64,000 nucleotides of DNA from Rhypophila decipiens (taxonomy: Eukaryota; Ascomycota; Sordariomycetes; Sordariales; Naviculisporaceae): contig MU858069.1 in the NCBI GenBank assembly GCA_033297075.1, positions 186,001 to 250,000 of the forward strand, in the 5' to 3' direction. The notes beneath the pieces were generated by a model. It was not told the origin of the DNA. It saw only the letters and a program-made list of their open reading frames with translations, and ran no database searches. Each line of letters opens with the position of its first letter. Positions within the stretch are counted from its first letter, which is position 1. This document shows, piece by piece, positions 23,201 to 35,035 of the stretch. The position numbers and the translations under genes were made by a program.

Positions 23201-23339
23201 ATGATTGGGGGGGATTGGTGTAGGGGGAAAGGAGACAAAGGGGGACTGGAAGAGGAGGAGGGACGACAAGGAGACGGAGGGTGAGAGGTGAGGGACTCTG
23301 GTGAACACAAAGCTGATGTCCAACATTGAACTTACCCAT
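20281..23339 (-). CDS. GBP2: Gbp2/Hrb1-type SR-like poly(A)+ RNA-binding protein with three RRMs
   Basis: Shuttling SR-like protein that in yeast joins TREX and carries spliced mRNA to export. Ten exons: 23339-23336, 22607-22582, 22212-21897, 21835-21783, 21665-21658, 21601-21508, 21452-21261, 21194-21143, 21088-20619, 20565-20281. They sum to exactly 500 codons (499 residues). The start is [20 protein letters not shown], an RS-rich leader. RRM1 (about 94-170) has [17 protein letters not shown]2 (about 225-300) has QIYVNNLPYTVGW; RRM3 (about 400-475) has [15 protein letters not shown]. Gly-rich RGG-type linkers separate them (about 177-222 and 312-385). Oddities: a 4-nt first coding exon before a 728-nt intron, an 8-nt microexon, and one GC-AG intron (21453-21507). 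GBP2 versus HRB1 cannot be told apart. Confidence 0.9.
21658..21665 (-). other. 8-nt microexon of the GBP2-type gene
   Basis: On the minus strand GGATGCGG is bounded by a TTGTAG acceptor and a GTAAGT donor. Including it turns ...GMSK and ..IVEYAT into the continuous RRM1 segment GMSKGCGIVEYAT, with the frame preserved. Skipping it would shift the frame, because 8 is not a multiple of 3. Confidence 0.85.
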
Positions 23340-23690
23340 GACGGTACTGTACACAAAATCGAAAAAATTCGGGACAACTTAGCCGCTTGACGGAGGGGAA
23401 TTTTCGGAGGCGCGACGATTGGTGCTCTGTTGTCGGTCGGAATCGGCGTCTACCTCTGAACGGCAGCACTGGGGGTAGCTGAGAGCTGCTGGTCCTTGGG
23501 GGACAACAGGTCGAGGTTCAGGTCGGGTACACTGCGACTGTTCGCGCAACGCAGAGCAGCAGACAGGAGTGGTGGCCTGCGACGAGGAGAGAATGCCGTT
23601 TGGAGGTTGCTTCAGCCTGTTGGGTAGAGGTGCGTCCCGCTGAGTGCCGAGTTTGCAATGTCGTCCAAATGGCAGTGTGATGGTTGACGG

Positions 23691-23710
23691 GATTGGATTG
23701 GACTGGATTG
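23691..23710 (-). promoter_or_regulatory. clustered CCAAT boxes upstream of the GBP2-type gene
   Basis: GATTGGATTGG at 23691-23701 followed by GGATTG at 23705-23710 reads as two complete, overlapping CCAATC boxes and one partial box on the coding strand of the GBP2-type gene, about 350 bp upstream of its start codon. Position and orientation fit a promoter role; nothing else supports it. Confidence 0.35.
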
Positions 23711-26700
23711 CGGATTTGCGATTAGGATTGGGAATGGGAATTGAGAATTGTCAAATGTGGGCGGACCTGCAAGGCCGAAACACTGGAGCCTCTGGAGCCT
23801 TTGGAGCCTTTGCTCGAGGCGACGTATGCGACCGGAGCGGCAGGTTCGGGCAAGGCCAGGTAAGGGACGCTGTGTCAAGTAGGGAGGTACGAGATACAGC
23901 CGGGTGAGGCAGCGTGTGCTGTGGTTGACGAGTCTCGACGACAAAAAAGTCGAAAAAAATGGGCAGTCAACGTGCTTGTCCTGCCAGGTTCAGTTCAAGG
24001 AAGGGTCCGCGTCAGGAAAGTGACGCCGAAAAGGCAACACAAGGATTGGACGTCTACTGTGGAGCCCTTGGCGGATTGTGGTGGAGGCGGTAAATGGCGC
24101 GTTCGCGACCGAGGAGTGGATGGGATGCCAAGGATACGTTGCACAGACGGGATGGGAAAGCGTAAGTGGGCTGAAAACGCCTTCAAGGATTGGTCCAGGT
24201 CGTTGAGAACTTCGGTAAAACTCCCAGCGAAAATTTATTATAGCGAGATGGGAGAGAGAAAATGGGAGGGGGGAAAAATCTTTAAGCACGGACAGCCAAA
24301 TCGGGCTGAGCTAACTCTGACAGACATTATTTTTTCGGCCGCTTTTGCGCGTACTGTAATTAACGAATACCGAAAGCTGTACCGCAGCTCAGCACTACCC
24401 CGTATATAGACGAGTATAGCTTAGGCAGCCTCGTCAAGCTTGATCACAGTACATGGATTGCGTTGAATAAAGACGAGGTTAGACTGCTGTCACCGGGGAA
24501 AACGAAAAGAAGAAAGTGTATTCTTATGTTTTGTGGTTTCCACATCCAGTCTCAAAATTCTCATATTCTATCCGCAAAGGGGTAACAGTTTTAGGGCATC
24601 CATTGCGGTTCGTCATGAAATTTGGAGAGTGGTATCCGTACACGCCCATCATCAACCAATGTGCCTACCTATACGGATCTTGAGGTACTCTGTAAATTCG
24701 CATTCTCGGCCCTCTCGCCGATGCAGTCATTTGAAGTTAAATTCGGCGGTGACATATTAGTTTTTTGTATTATACTTTTTCCTGGCGTTGGTGTCTAGCG
24801 CCTCTGTTGTTTTAACTTTTCTTTTCCAGCCACTACAAAACGCATTCTCGGCTCCTCAACTGAAGCTTTGCGGAGCGGATATCTAGGACTGAGACTACCA
24901 TTTGCTGGCAAGACGTTAGAAAATATCTGACCCGATCATGTTGACCACAGCGAGGATTCCTTATTTGCAATTACCTAACTCCCCATCTGGGAAATCTATC
25001 CGCATAACTATCATTATGGCGTGATGAATTGGGTCGCAAGCTGGCTTGTCACCAACAGATATTAAAAATGGATACTCTGTACAAATATGCCAAGATATAC
25101 CCTTGAGGGTAAATTCATGGAAATTATAGGCTGTCTAGTTTTTTCTAGTAATCATGCTCACTATGTGCCTGAGAAGATTTCAGCATGAGCAGCATTCAGT
25201 GAACTTTTATACAGTCCAGTCCCGGAGAATGTGACTGCTCTGTTGAGGAAGCTCCTCGAGGATACATATTGAACCGACGAGTATCATGCTGTGGTTAATA
25301 CCTCGTAGTGGTTCACGACTTCCCCCCTTGGCCAAATTTTAGCCCTTTTTATATTGCATGTAAGAGAGGTATCATATATATATTACCCCGCACTGATGAT
25401 AGAAAGGCATATCAGAGGAATTTCACACCCCATCTTCGACCCAGTTGGCCGTGATGGATCGATCTCGTCTTGGTGTGGTGTGGGAGGCTACCAGGAAGGA
25501 GCCAGCGGGAAGTCGTTTCGCAGATCCCGGACGAGCTACGGGCAAGAGCAACCAGGGGTCACAAACAAGGCCCCCGAGCTTGCGCCCCACCAAGTGCCCC
25601 CAAAATTCCACTTCTGACGAATGACGATCGAGTCCACGATCTGGAATCTCGTAGCGCAAACATCCTTGTCCATGACTTTTTAGCTTCCGCCTCTTGAGAG
25701 GTACATTACGACGACCTCACATCATCACCAACCCAATCTCAGGTTCGAGCCTCTTGATAAAGGAATGCCGAACTATAATTTCATCTTTGTTGTCTTGAAC
25801 AATATTCAAAGTCTTCAGGGAAAGGAAGCAACCGTTGGCTAACACAGCGTCCGCGTTCTTCATCTGTTCACCTATTAACACGACCTGACTACCTGAGAAT
25901 GGAACAAGCAGAGCACCAGCTGTCAATATGCGTTCGGGGTGATGGAATCTGTGACTTGCAGCAGCAATAGGGAGAGCAAGTCCCTCGAGGTACCCCTACT
26001 TTTATGCGGTACCTCTATCTGATAGCACATTCTCTGATTTTTTCGACGGCATACTGCTAGATAGGTTGATTGCTTGGTACCCAGTACCCTCTCCCCAGAT
26101 TACTCTACTCATATTTGACGGCCAAACTGACTCTTTGATAGCTGCCGGCGGGTAATCAACGTGGCGGATGGAAACGGTTGGCATCCTTAAAATGTGGCTG
26201 TCCGTCCGACCGAGACCACAGTGCCAGTATTCACGAGAGAAACCACCCATGAGTGGCACATCCATTGGGTGCCGCGGTCCAGTGACACAAACCGTCTGCC
26301 AAAGCCATGATGTCGAACTTGACATGTAAGAGTTCGTATTCTCGCCAAACCCGTTGCTTTCGTCGATTTCGCATTTGATGGGTCTCCGACTCGACGATGG
26401 AAACACTCTGCTATCCATATTGGAATCCAAAAGGCAAGGTTTGGGGTCTACAAGGCAGCACCAGGCAAGAACAAGCTATCTTCACACCCGGGTCGGCTGT
26501 ACTGATCCCTTCACCACCGCTTGTTGGGTTTTTGAGATGTTGGAGAGTTTGCGCGCGCTCGTGAGTGGACCAACAGGCCTTCTTCTTCGGTCGAGCCTCA
26601 ACAACCCGCCCGCCCTCCTCAGTTACCACCACGCTCCACACGGTCAAAACCCCTTGTCAACAGACGGGCGAAATCACACACCTCCACCGGGATTGGTCTG

Positions 26701-27931
26701 CCCTACATCCTGTGCTTATGCCCCCTCCGGGGTGCAGCGGTGTCAAACACCAGGGCGGCCCATCGTGGCGCTTTGCAAGTCGGTGACACGACAGCAATAA
26801 CGGCACGTCGGGGAGATAAGGAACCAATCCTGCTCGATTCTTTGGCTCTTCCGCTGAGCAAGCGAAACAAGCATCTGACAAGAGCATCCACAGAGTCCGA
26901 AGCCTTGCGACTGACCGAGACCGTGGACCAAGAGAAATATGTGAGAATCGCTTGTATAGTTGCCGTCCTTCAGGCAGGTGGGAGCCGGCAATCCCGACTT
27001 TGTGTCGATAACCGGCCCATGACGGTGAGCCACGGGGCCGATGCCTTGTCAGCTCACTCATATGGTAAGAAGAGGTCAACCACATTTCAAGCGAGGCCGG
27101 TCAATGCAAGCTTGGAATCAGTTGATATGAAAGGCTCAATATACAGTGAAGCCTGTATAGGGTTTACTATACCGGACAAGGAAATACGGTGACCAGAAAG
27201 CTGCTTTTGGGCGAAATCGGGAACACGTGGGGTCTTCGGCAACAGAACGAACAGTTGCTTCCACCCGAGCGGAGAGGATAAGATACCTGGCCGAATACTG
27301 TAACGGCAGAGCTGCCTGTCCAGGTCGACGTTGAGCACCGTGAGGGGTCAGGCGTCTTGGACACACAATTTTCCGCAAGAACATCCAGGCCTGCCTCCAA
27401 GTTCTGATATTCAGGTCGAAATATCTCAACTCAAAAGCCATGATGGCAGAGTAGAGTCTCTCTAGATGGCCGAGCAATCGAGCTCACAACTCGCTTGAAC
27501 TGGTGTTGCCCAATTATGCTAACCTGATCACAGACTTTGCCAACGCAATACCGTAGCTCGAACTCGGAATTCCCGACGCTGTAGGGCTTGTAACATTGAA
27601 CTGCCCTCAGGGAGAAGCTCCGAAATCCACTCTGCCATATGCAGTATCTGTCCGAGCAGGAATAATATGGTATCAGTCTACGGGTCAAAGGTCGTAAGGG
27701 CAAAAAAACAAGATACTTGGTCGACGGGAATTCCTCTGATGAGGGGACATGGAACCTTGTGCAACTTGGCTCCGCCAGTTGATTCACGATAGTCGATGAA
27801 CCTCACCATCTGCTCTTACCGCACAACACCACGCAGCAGCATGGAAGGGTCGTATAACACCTTCTTCCTGTATTCTCACTCCTGGGTCTGTTGAGACATC
27901 TTCAGTGCCTTCCTGTTTGCTCTCCTCCCCA

Positions 27932-27949
27932 CCCCCCCCCCCCCCCCCC
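27932..27949. repeat. poly-C tract (C18)
   Basis: Eighteen C residues in a row, preceded by CTCCTCCCCA and followed by GCGCG. A simple-sequence tract in intergenic DNA, whose true length may be uncertain for sequencing reasons. Confidence 0.8.
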
Positions 27950-28899
27950 GCGCGAGGTTGCAGTTTCCGACCCATTTTATATGTCCTTGCATTAGCTTCC
28001 TTGCTGCATCTCTAGCTGCATGAGTTTCAATCATTAAATCGCAAGAAAACATACTCATAGGCTGGTCCTGGCCCGCACAAAGATACGGCAGCGCGTGTAG
28101 ACTGAGAGGGGGTGGATAGAGAGAATCTCCTAGGTAAGGCAGCTTTCAATGTCACGTCTTCTGCCTCGCGGAATCACCCCCGTATACGACTTCATATTTG
28201 GTTGCTACATTGGCGTTGCTAGTCTACTGCAGCTGGGGGAGCTTCCCGGTGCGAATATGTACTCAATTCCTTCATCGGTTTATTTTCTAGACACAACGAG
28301 GACTCAAGATGGCGTCTTCGTCCGTCTTTGCCGAGTTGCTTATACGTTTCTCGGCGATCCTTGGCGCTCCAAAAAATGAAAAGACAGATTTTGCTGGAGA
28401 CGATTTCACTTTGCCCTGTTCCACTCTGGAAGATTAGTATTCTCATCGTCTTTTTTTAAGTCCTAGAAGCGTTCTTGGCTTCTTACTTCTCTATGCCCAT
28501 TACGGCGAGTTGCAAATGGACTGGTCCGCTGGCGAGGTCGTCCAGCGGGCTTTATCGGTTTGATATATTAGTACCCGCAGCAAAGGACAGGGTTCTCGGG
28601 GGTGTGTTTAAAGTTTTTACCTTCAAAGGATCGCTGCGGTTCAGTGGTGAGCCTGCGGTATCCGTAACGCTCAGTGCACTTGACGGTCCTTGCCAAGAGG
28701 GCACGTGAAGATTGGACGATGATGAGCAGATCGAGAAGACCCACTCCGGTCGCATACTGACGAATTCCAGCTCTCCACTAGACAGAGGTGATCAATCCAT
28801 ACAATGAGCTCTTGAGCTTCAATTGAAGTGACGCAAAACGACAACGGAGCTTCTAATTGGAACATCACATAATTCAGACAGGTGTCTGGTCCGGATACA

Positions 28900-29919
28900 A
28901 TGCGCCCCGCAACGACAACACTCTCCCGGCGAGCAGCAACTGCTGCCATAACGGCGACTCGGCCATCACAAGCCCAGCTACTCTCCGGCGCGGCGATCAA
29001 GACGACGACAACCGCCCCCAAATCCCGTTATATCACCTCTTTATCCCGGCCCCGACAAATGCAACAAATACAACAGACCTCCTCGATACAATCCCGCCCC
29101 CTCCGCAAATACCACTCCTACGAACACCCACCACCACCCGGGCCCTTCAGCCCAACAGAAGAAGCCATCCTCTCAGCGGCATACAAACACGTCCCCGAGC
29201 ATGGGTTTTCTCTCGAGTCCCTCGCCCTAGGCGCCCGCGAGGCAGGATACCTTGACATCAGCACGACCATCCTGCCCGAGGGCGCATTCAGCCTGATCCG
29301 GTACCACCTCGTCAAGCAACGAGAGGCTCTCGCCGCGCGGACAGAAGCCCTCTTCCGTGTGCCAGAGAACCAAAAACATGTCTCCATCTCAGAAAAGGTC
29401 GAGCTCTTGACCTGGGAAAGGCTACAAGGCAATGCGCAGGTCATAGCTCGTTGGCAAGAGGTAAGGCTGACCTAGTCTTTCGTCCCATTCCTTCCCATCT
29501 CTCACCGAATTTCAGCCTCGCGTCACTTTCCCAAATCCAAACCTTCAACACCATCAACTGACTGACGAAATGAAAACCAAAAACAGGCACTAGCAATAAT
29601 GGCCCAACCCTCATACATCCCCTCCTCGCTCAAAGAACTCGCCAAGCTAGCCGACGAGATCTACTTCCTGGCGGGCGACGTCTCGGTCGATCCGTCATGG
29701 TATTCTAAGCGGGCTTCTCTCAGCACCACGTACGCAGCTGCCGAGCTGTTCATGACAAACGATCACTCCCCCGACTTCCGCGACACGCGCGAGTTCCTCC
29801 GCCGACGTCTGGGCGAAGCGAGCGAGCTTGGTTCTGCGGCATCTGCTATTCGGGAATGGATCGGGTTCACTGCTACCGCGGGGGTCAATGTGCTTAGGAG
29901 TAAAGGGGTGCGGATATAG
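28900..29919 (+). CDS. COQ9: COQ9, ubiquinone biosynthesis lipid-binding protein, mitochondrial
   Basis: Coq9 binds isoprenoid lipids on the matrix side of the inner membrane and presents the precursor to the hydroxylase Coq7 within the CoQ synthome. Two exons (28900-29460 and 29587-29919; intron GTAAGG...ACAG) give 297 residues. The first roughly 80 residues are a Ser/Thr/Arg/Ala-rich targeting presequence (MRPATTTLSRRAATAAITAT). The conserved domain follows: ILSAAYKHVPEHGFSLESLA, LGAREAGYLDIS, and in exon 2 DEIYFLAGDVSVDPSWYSKR and AAELFMTNDHSPDFRDTREF, which are hallmark COQ9 blocks. No ATG lies just upstream in frame, so 28900 is the best start. It is convergent with SMC6. Confidence 0.94.
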
Positions 29920-30502
29920 CCAGCCAGGTTTTATATAAAGAGTGCTATGGGCATCTCCGGACCCATGGCAGTGGGACAATTCTGAGGATGGTCGGTGGAC
30001 ACTGCTCGCATGCGGGAATGGGGAGCCAGAACAGTGACGAGCAACTGTGTAGAATCTGTGTATATTTTAAATGTAAAAAGAAGCAGGCAGGCCGTGTATT
30101 AATAGGTTTGTACATTAGAAATGTGATATATCTTGTAGACAGTAGTACTAAGAAGACCCGGCAGAATGACGATCTAAATATAATTCTAATTTCCCCAAAG
30201 ACCAGATAAAGCCGACAGGACTCCACACAAATAGACCTTCAACAACATGATGACATCTCCCAAGCATGCAACAAAGGCCACCCCTGCAAAGGTGACCGAC
30301 AGCTCCAGCATATGATTATAGTAAATAGAAGAATACCTCCCCCCCCACCCAAGAAATCCCAAAACGCCAACACTATGGCCATGATGCATCGGATGCCCTC
30401 CACTGATACAAATATGAGAACAGGGATAAAATCGCATCGCCAAACAACGGTAGTCTTATGACTGTCCCCAAAATCCGGGGCCACAAATGCGGAATGTTCC
30501 AA
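29920..30502. other. intergenic between convergent COQ9 and SMC6
   Basis: Two convergent genes end here, so this 583-bp stretch holds their 3' UTRs and poly(A) signals. No gene is seen. Confidence 0.55.
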
Positions 30503-33500
30503 TTAGTGATCAGCCAACGTCCGTTGGCGAGGATCGGTGAGTCTAACGAGCAGATTGGTCAGTAACAGTACGCGAGGGAATTGGTCAACCGGGACAATGA
30601 CAACATACCTAATGATTTTGACGTCCTTGTCGAGAGTGCTGCGACCCTCGATAGCGTTAGGAGTGATGAAGATGTACTGTCTATTGACGGACCGTCGGGC
30701 AGCAGTAATCTATCACCGGGGACAAGGTTAGTGGGAATTCAAGAGAAAGAGAAAGGGGGTGGACCCAGAGGAAAGAGCTACTCACCAGCATGTTTGTGCT
30801 GATAGCACGATTGACATTGTCCATAAAGACGTCAAACTCGTCCAGACACCGGAGCGGCGAACCCATGGCCTCCCAAATGGCCAGCAGCAAACAGATGGAC
30901 GAGAAAGACTTCTCGCCACCCGAGAGGGTCTTGGTATTTCTACCAGCCGCACGCTTTTCCGTCTTGTCAGGCTCGACCTGAAGGTCGAGGGCTTTCCGTT
31001 CGTGGTCGAGCATGAGCTTCCCGCGGAAGCCGCGCTCACTGAGCAGATAGATAAAATTGGCCCGTGACGAGGCCGAAATATAGCGCTGAAACTTCCTCCA
31101 CTTGTCTAGGCGTTGGTTAAGGGTTTGGACGAGTCCTGAGTTTATCTTCTTGATGGACTCCAGGTCTTCAATCGCCTTCTCGTAGTTTTTCTTCGCTTCA
31201 ATGAGGAATTCATTGACCTGCTTGTCACTCATCCCCGTCTTCTTCTCTTCTTCCACGAGTCGCTTCCCAAGAGCCTCGTACTGAGCACTGATGGTTTTAA
31301 ACGTCTCGTTCTCGGGAATGTGCATCCGAGTCGGGCAGTGCTGAGACGCTTGTTCGGTCATCACAGCAACGGTTTCCTTTTTGCTGTCTCGTCTGGCCAC
31401 CGCTTCCGTAACTTCCTCCTTACAGAGTTCGAGAGACGCTGTCCCCTCGTTCAGCTCCAGCAGAAGAAGATGCCGAGCGGATTTAAGCCCGTTCAGCTTC
31501 TCTTCGGCCTTGGTCTTCTGTTTATCAGCTGTTTTTTTCTGATCGACCGCTGCCTTCTGTTTGGCAACAGCTTCATCCGAGGCTCTGCTCTTGTCTCTTT
31601 TGACAGTGGTCAGATGGTTATATTGGTTTCCATGATGTTCCAGGGTGGCCTCGGCCTCAGCCAGTTGTGTCCGCAAGCCCTGCAAGCGACCATCAGCACC
31701 ATCGAATTCGTCCATGTCGGCCTGGATTTTATCCTCTAGCACTCTGGCATTCCTGAGTTCCGAATCGAGTGTATTTGCGTCTCTTTTCACCTTGGCCAAG
31801 TCGTTCTCGAGACGGCGAACATCCTGCTGAGCACGACGCACATCGTTCTCCAGACTAGTGCACTCCTCCCGAAGTTGCCGCAAAACATCCGTCTGATACG
31901 CAAGTTGAGAATCCGTATCAGACTGCATTCGAGGACGCAACTTCGCATTTGGCTGAATAGGGTCCGTCGAGATTCTTTCACCTCCCCCCCCGGACAACCG
32001 CAATCCCTGGCCCTTTAGTTTGTCGTGAAAACAGATGGCAGCCTTTGCATTGGGGGTTGGGTTTGGACCAAACATGATCTCTTGAGCCTCCTCGCGTGAA
32101 GGGACCAGAACAACTTGTTCAATGGAATTCATGATTATCAGCTGGTCGCGGACCAGCGGGTTGTCGATCTGCAAGACCCGCAGAATGGTATCAAGGTTCT
32201 GGGGAGGTTCTTTTCCGGTGATATCCAGCGGGTTGCGACGACCAATAACGACGACGCAGTTTGCAATTCGTAGGCGTTCCAACAGGCGGGTTAGGAGTGT
32301 CTTGTCGGCGACGCTCGTGACGAGGAAAGCACTGAGGTTCTTTCCGAGTTGGTTCTCAATGATGGCGGACCACTGTGGCTTGAGTATCTTGATATGAGCG
32401 CCAAAGGGCCCAATTGGTTTCTCCGCGAAACCCTTTTCCTCAGCAATAAGCTTTAGCAGCTGGGGTACCTGCCTTTCGTATCCGTCATACAAGCCTCGGG
32501 TGCTCTTTTGGATATCCCTGACCCTGGCGGCCGCGGCGTCAGTATCCTTTCGCTTCAGATTGTATTCATCACTGAGCTTGCCCAGAGTCTGTTTTGCCTC
32601 TACGATCTCAGGTCCAAGCTCCTTTTCACGTGTCTTTTTGTTTGCCATCTCGTCTTGGATCCGCTGTATCTCGGCTCTGGCCTTTTCAAGTTCCTGCATC
32701 TTAGAGGCATGAGCTTCGCCAGTGGTGTCCGCCAGACGCTTTTCTTCCTCGGCGATCTTTTGCGACAAGATTTTGATGTTTTCGCTTGCCGCCCTGAATG
32801 CTGTATGTGCCTCTCGCTCTTCATTGCGAACTGTTGTCAAATCTTTTAAAGCTTCGGAGGCCAGGGCTTTCGCATCCGTCTCATTCCCCTCGGCTTTTTT
32901 TGCCTCGGCCTTAAGGGTTTTGACATCTTCCTCGGCACTTATGATTTTATCATCAAAAAGCGTGAGTGCCTGCTTTTTCTCTTCAAGCTTGGCCTCCTCT
33001 TGAGCCAGCTTGGCCTCGGCCTCGAGAATGCGGTTTTCCCGGTTCTCAAGTTCTCGCTCTACGTCAACCACCTGTGCCCAGACCATTTGGTTGCGCAGAG
33101 TTCGGTACTTGATGCGGATCTGGCGATTTCCCTCAATCGCCTCCTTCAACCGCTTCGCCTTGGTGTAGTTCTCCTTTGCGTGTTTCACACGGTCTTCCTG
33201 TTCCGGGACCTTGGCGATCATCTGCTCCAAACTCTCGGATATCAAGCGGTAGTCATTGTCGAGCTGCTGAAGCTGGACGCCTTCGATAAAGAACTTGTAT
33301 TTTTGTGCCTTGGTCGAGGCGTTGAGAAATTGACGGGCGTTGTCCTGGGATAGCACGTTGAGCGGGTTGTCGACTTGCAACGCGTAGTATTCGACAATGT
33401 CTTCCACTTCCTGCCTCTTGGTGGAAATTGTCTGGCCGGCTGCGGACTTGACCTTGAAACCGCTAGTCCCCGTTTTGGAAAAGTGGCGCTCTACGGTGAT

Positions 33501-34296
33501 GGAATCGCCGTAGATGTCGCGATGGTAGGCATCTTCGCCTTGATTCTTGATCTTGACTGACAAGACGGCGCGTTCACGGCCTTCCTTGACAAAACTCTTC
33601 AGGCTGCCTCCTCGATTGGTGGAGCTGGCCTTGCCACCGAGGCAGAGTGTGATGGCCGTGAGGATTGCGCTTTTGCCGCTGCCGTTCTCGCCGACAATGA
33701 AGTTCAGAAGAGGACCAAGCTCGCAGTGCAGACGCTCATGGCACATGAAGTTTACGCAAGTAATGCTTTGGATGATGCCGTTATCGGCGACATGGTTTTC
33801 GCCCATGATATTCCGGCCAAAGCGTAGCCTCTGGGTGGCTCTTTGGTCGTCGGCAGCCTCATCGCGCAAGTGATCGAAATTCCCATCGCGTAACAGCTCA
33901 TATTGGGTTTTTGGGGGAGAGTCAGGGCTCTCGCGTGTGGTCCTGGTCCGCGCTTGGACTTGGGTGGTTTCCTCATCGAAGTCGTCATCGGAATTCTGCT
34001 GGGTTCCTGACGAGGGTGTCGAGGCACGAGTCTCTTTGGCCGATTCGGCATCTGAGATTCGGGGTCGTTTGCGCTGCTGCAACGTTGGAAACCGTCAGTG
34101 AGTACAAAAAGGACCAAGTTAGCTACTTGGCGGAGGTAATACATACTGCGGCGGCGCCTCTAAGGCTGGATTGTGCACTTTGCACGTCGATTACGCTGTC
34201 ACCATCGTCATCGCTCTCTTGGAAAGAGACCGACCCTCGAGGGCGTTTGCGTGAGTACTCGGCCTCGGGGCTGCCAACAGTTCGTGCAGGCATCAT
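30503..34296 (-). CDS. SMC6: SMC6, structural maintenance of chromosomes protein (SMC5/6 complex)
   Basis: ATPase partner of Smc5 in the complex that resolves recombination intermediates and protects stalled forks. Exons: 34296-34147, 34076-30786, 30709-30609 and 30542-30503, giving 1193 residues (1192 if the second of two adjacent ATGs at 34293 is used). An acidic, Ser-rich N-terminal extension with RKRPR is followed by the Walker A site GENGSGKSA (about residue 179) in CVNFMCHERLHCELGPLLNF. Long coiled coils flank a hinge, with the Smc6-type GLRLSGGGGERIS nearby. The ATPase C lobe has LSGGEKSFSSICLLLAIWEA (about 1100) and Walker B CLDEFDVFMD. The protein ends LTDPRQRTLADH. The two small terminal exons were placed by GT-AG signals and frame. 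Confidence 0.95.
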
Positions 34297-35035
34297 CACG
34301 AGTTAAGCTTCGGGTGGGTGCCGTTCTGCCGCTTCAGTCTGAAGTTTGGTGTTTAGCATTGGAGGTGAGAAACTCTGGGTCTAATGCACATACGCACCTG
34401 GAACAGCAGCGTCGCCGAGGTATGTGTAGAAGAAATTAATTGGTCGGCGGCTTGCGAGGCACGACACTTGGGAGCACAAAGAAGGATGTGCCGTGGTGGG
34501 AGTGAATGGGACCTCACATTCGTGTGCACGAACAAATGAGCAAGGCGCGTCGTGCAAACACGCTAAAACCCGGCGAGGTGGGACAACCCCTGCCAGTTAG
34601 TTTAAGTGCGGGACTCGGGCTGGGGATAACAGAAAACGGAGCCCTAGCCACACGGGTTATCCGTTTGACCCCACTACCACCGGTGTGCTGGTCGCCTTGT
34701 ACCTTTATCCACAACACCCCGCCGTGACGAAACGGTGTGTATTGTGACGGTAGGCAAATACAAACGGTGCAAATCGTGCAAGTGGAAAGAGAAAAGCAAA
34801 GTTGAGCGCTTGATTGATCAGAGTTGCAAGTTGGGATTTTTAACTAACCAATGAAGCAAATAGAAGGCTGATAGATCTGAAAATACTGGATCGATTCGTC
34901 GAGGTTGTACTTGTCGGTCCGAGACAAAAGTGCTTTGTGGACGACAAAGCAAGAAAGTCAAAGGGCGGGTTGACCACCGAAACTCTTGACCGTGGAAGTT
35001 GCTTGCGGAAAGGAAGGAAGAAAATTGAAAGAGAA
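34297..35035. promoter_or_regulatory. divergent promoter region, SMC6 / ecdysoneless-family gene
   Basis: 739 bp separating two divergent start codons. It holds both promoters and leaders. No further gene is seen. Confidence 0.5.

Larger units (their letters stand above)
23340..28899. other. gene-poor intergenic region, 5.5 kb
   Basis: Upstream of both the GBP2-type gene (leftward) and COQ9 (rightward), so it holds two promoters. No conserved gene is seen. The longest open frames (such as 23921-24409 + and 26354-26800 +) lack family features. A short open minus-strand stretch at 25717-25998 looks protein-like but has a stop just upstream and no ATG. An uninterrupted C18 tract lies at 27932-27949. 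The part from about 24500 to 25400 is visibly richer in A/T than its surroundings. Confidence 0.5.

Noticed and set aside
23921..24409. Plus-strand open frame of 162 codons upstream of COQ9
   Set aside because: Non-ATG start, overlapping frames on the other strand and composition like non-coding DNA.
25738..25755. AGGTTCGAGCCTC resembling a tRNA B box
   Set aside because: No D arm, anticodon arm or acceptor stem can be folded around it.
25717..25998. Protein-like minus-strand open stretch (reading ...ERILTAGALLVPFSGSQVV...)
   Set aside because: No ATG, a stop immediately upstream, and no splice site joining it to another open frame. It could be a gene relic, but nothing identifies it.
26002..26430. 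Minus-strand open frame of about 140 codons
   Set aside because: It starts at a non-ATG codon; the inner ATG product has no recognisable feature and no intron signals connect it to neighbours.
28149..28379. ATG-initiated 76-codon plus-strand frame with a hydrophobic stretch
   Set aside because: Short, unsupported by splice signals or any similarity I know; likely a chance frame in the COQ9 upstream region.
30681..30785. Direct read-through of the SMC6 main exon past NRAISTNML
   Set aside because: The read-through tail is unlike any SMC protein. The GTGAGT donor at 30785 and the following exons give the proper ending DPRQRTLADH.
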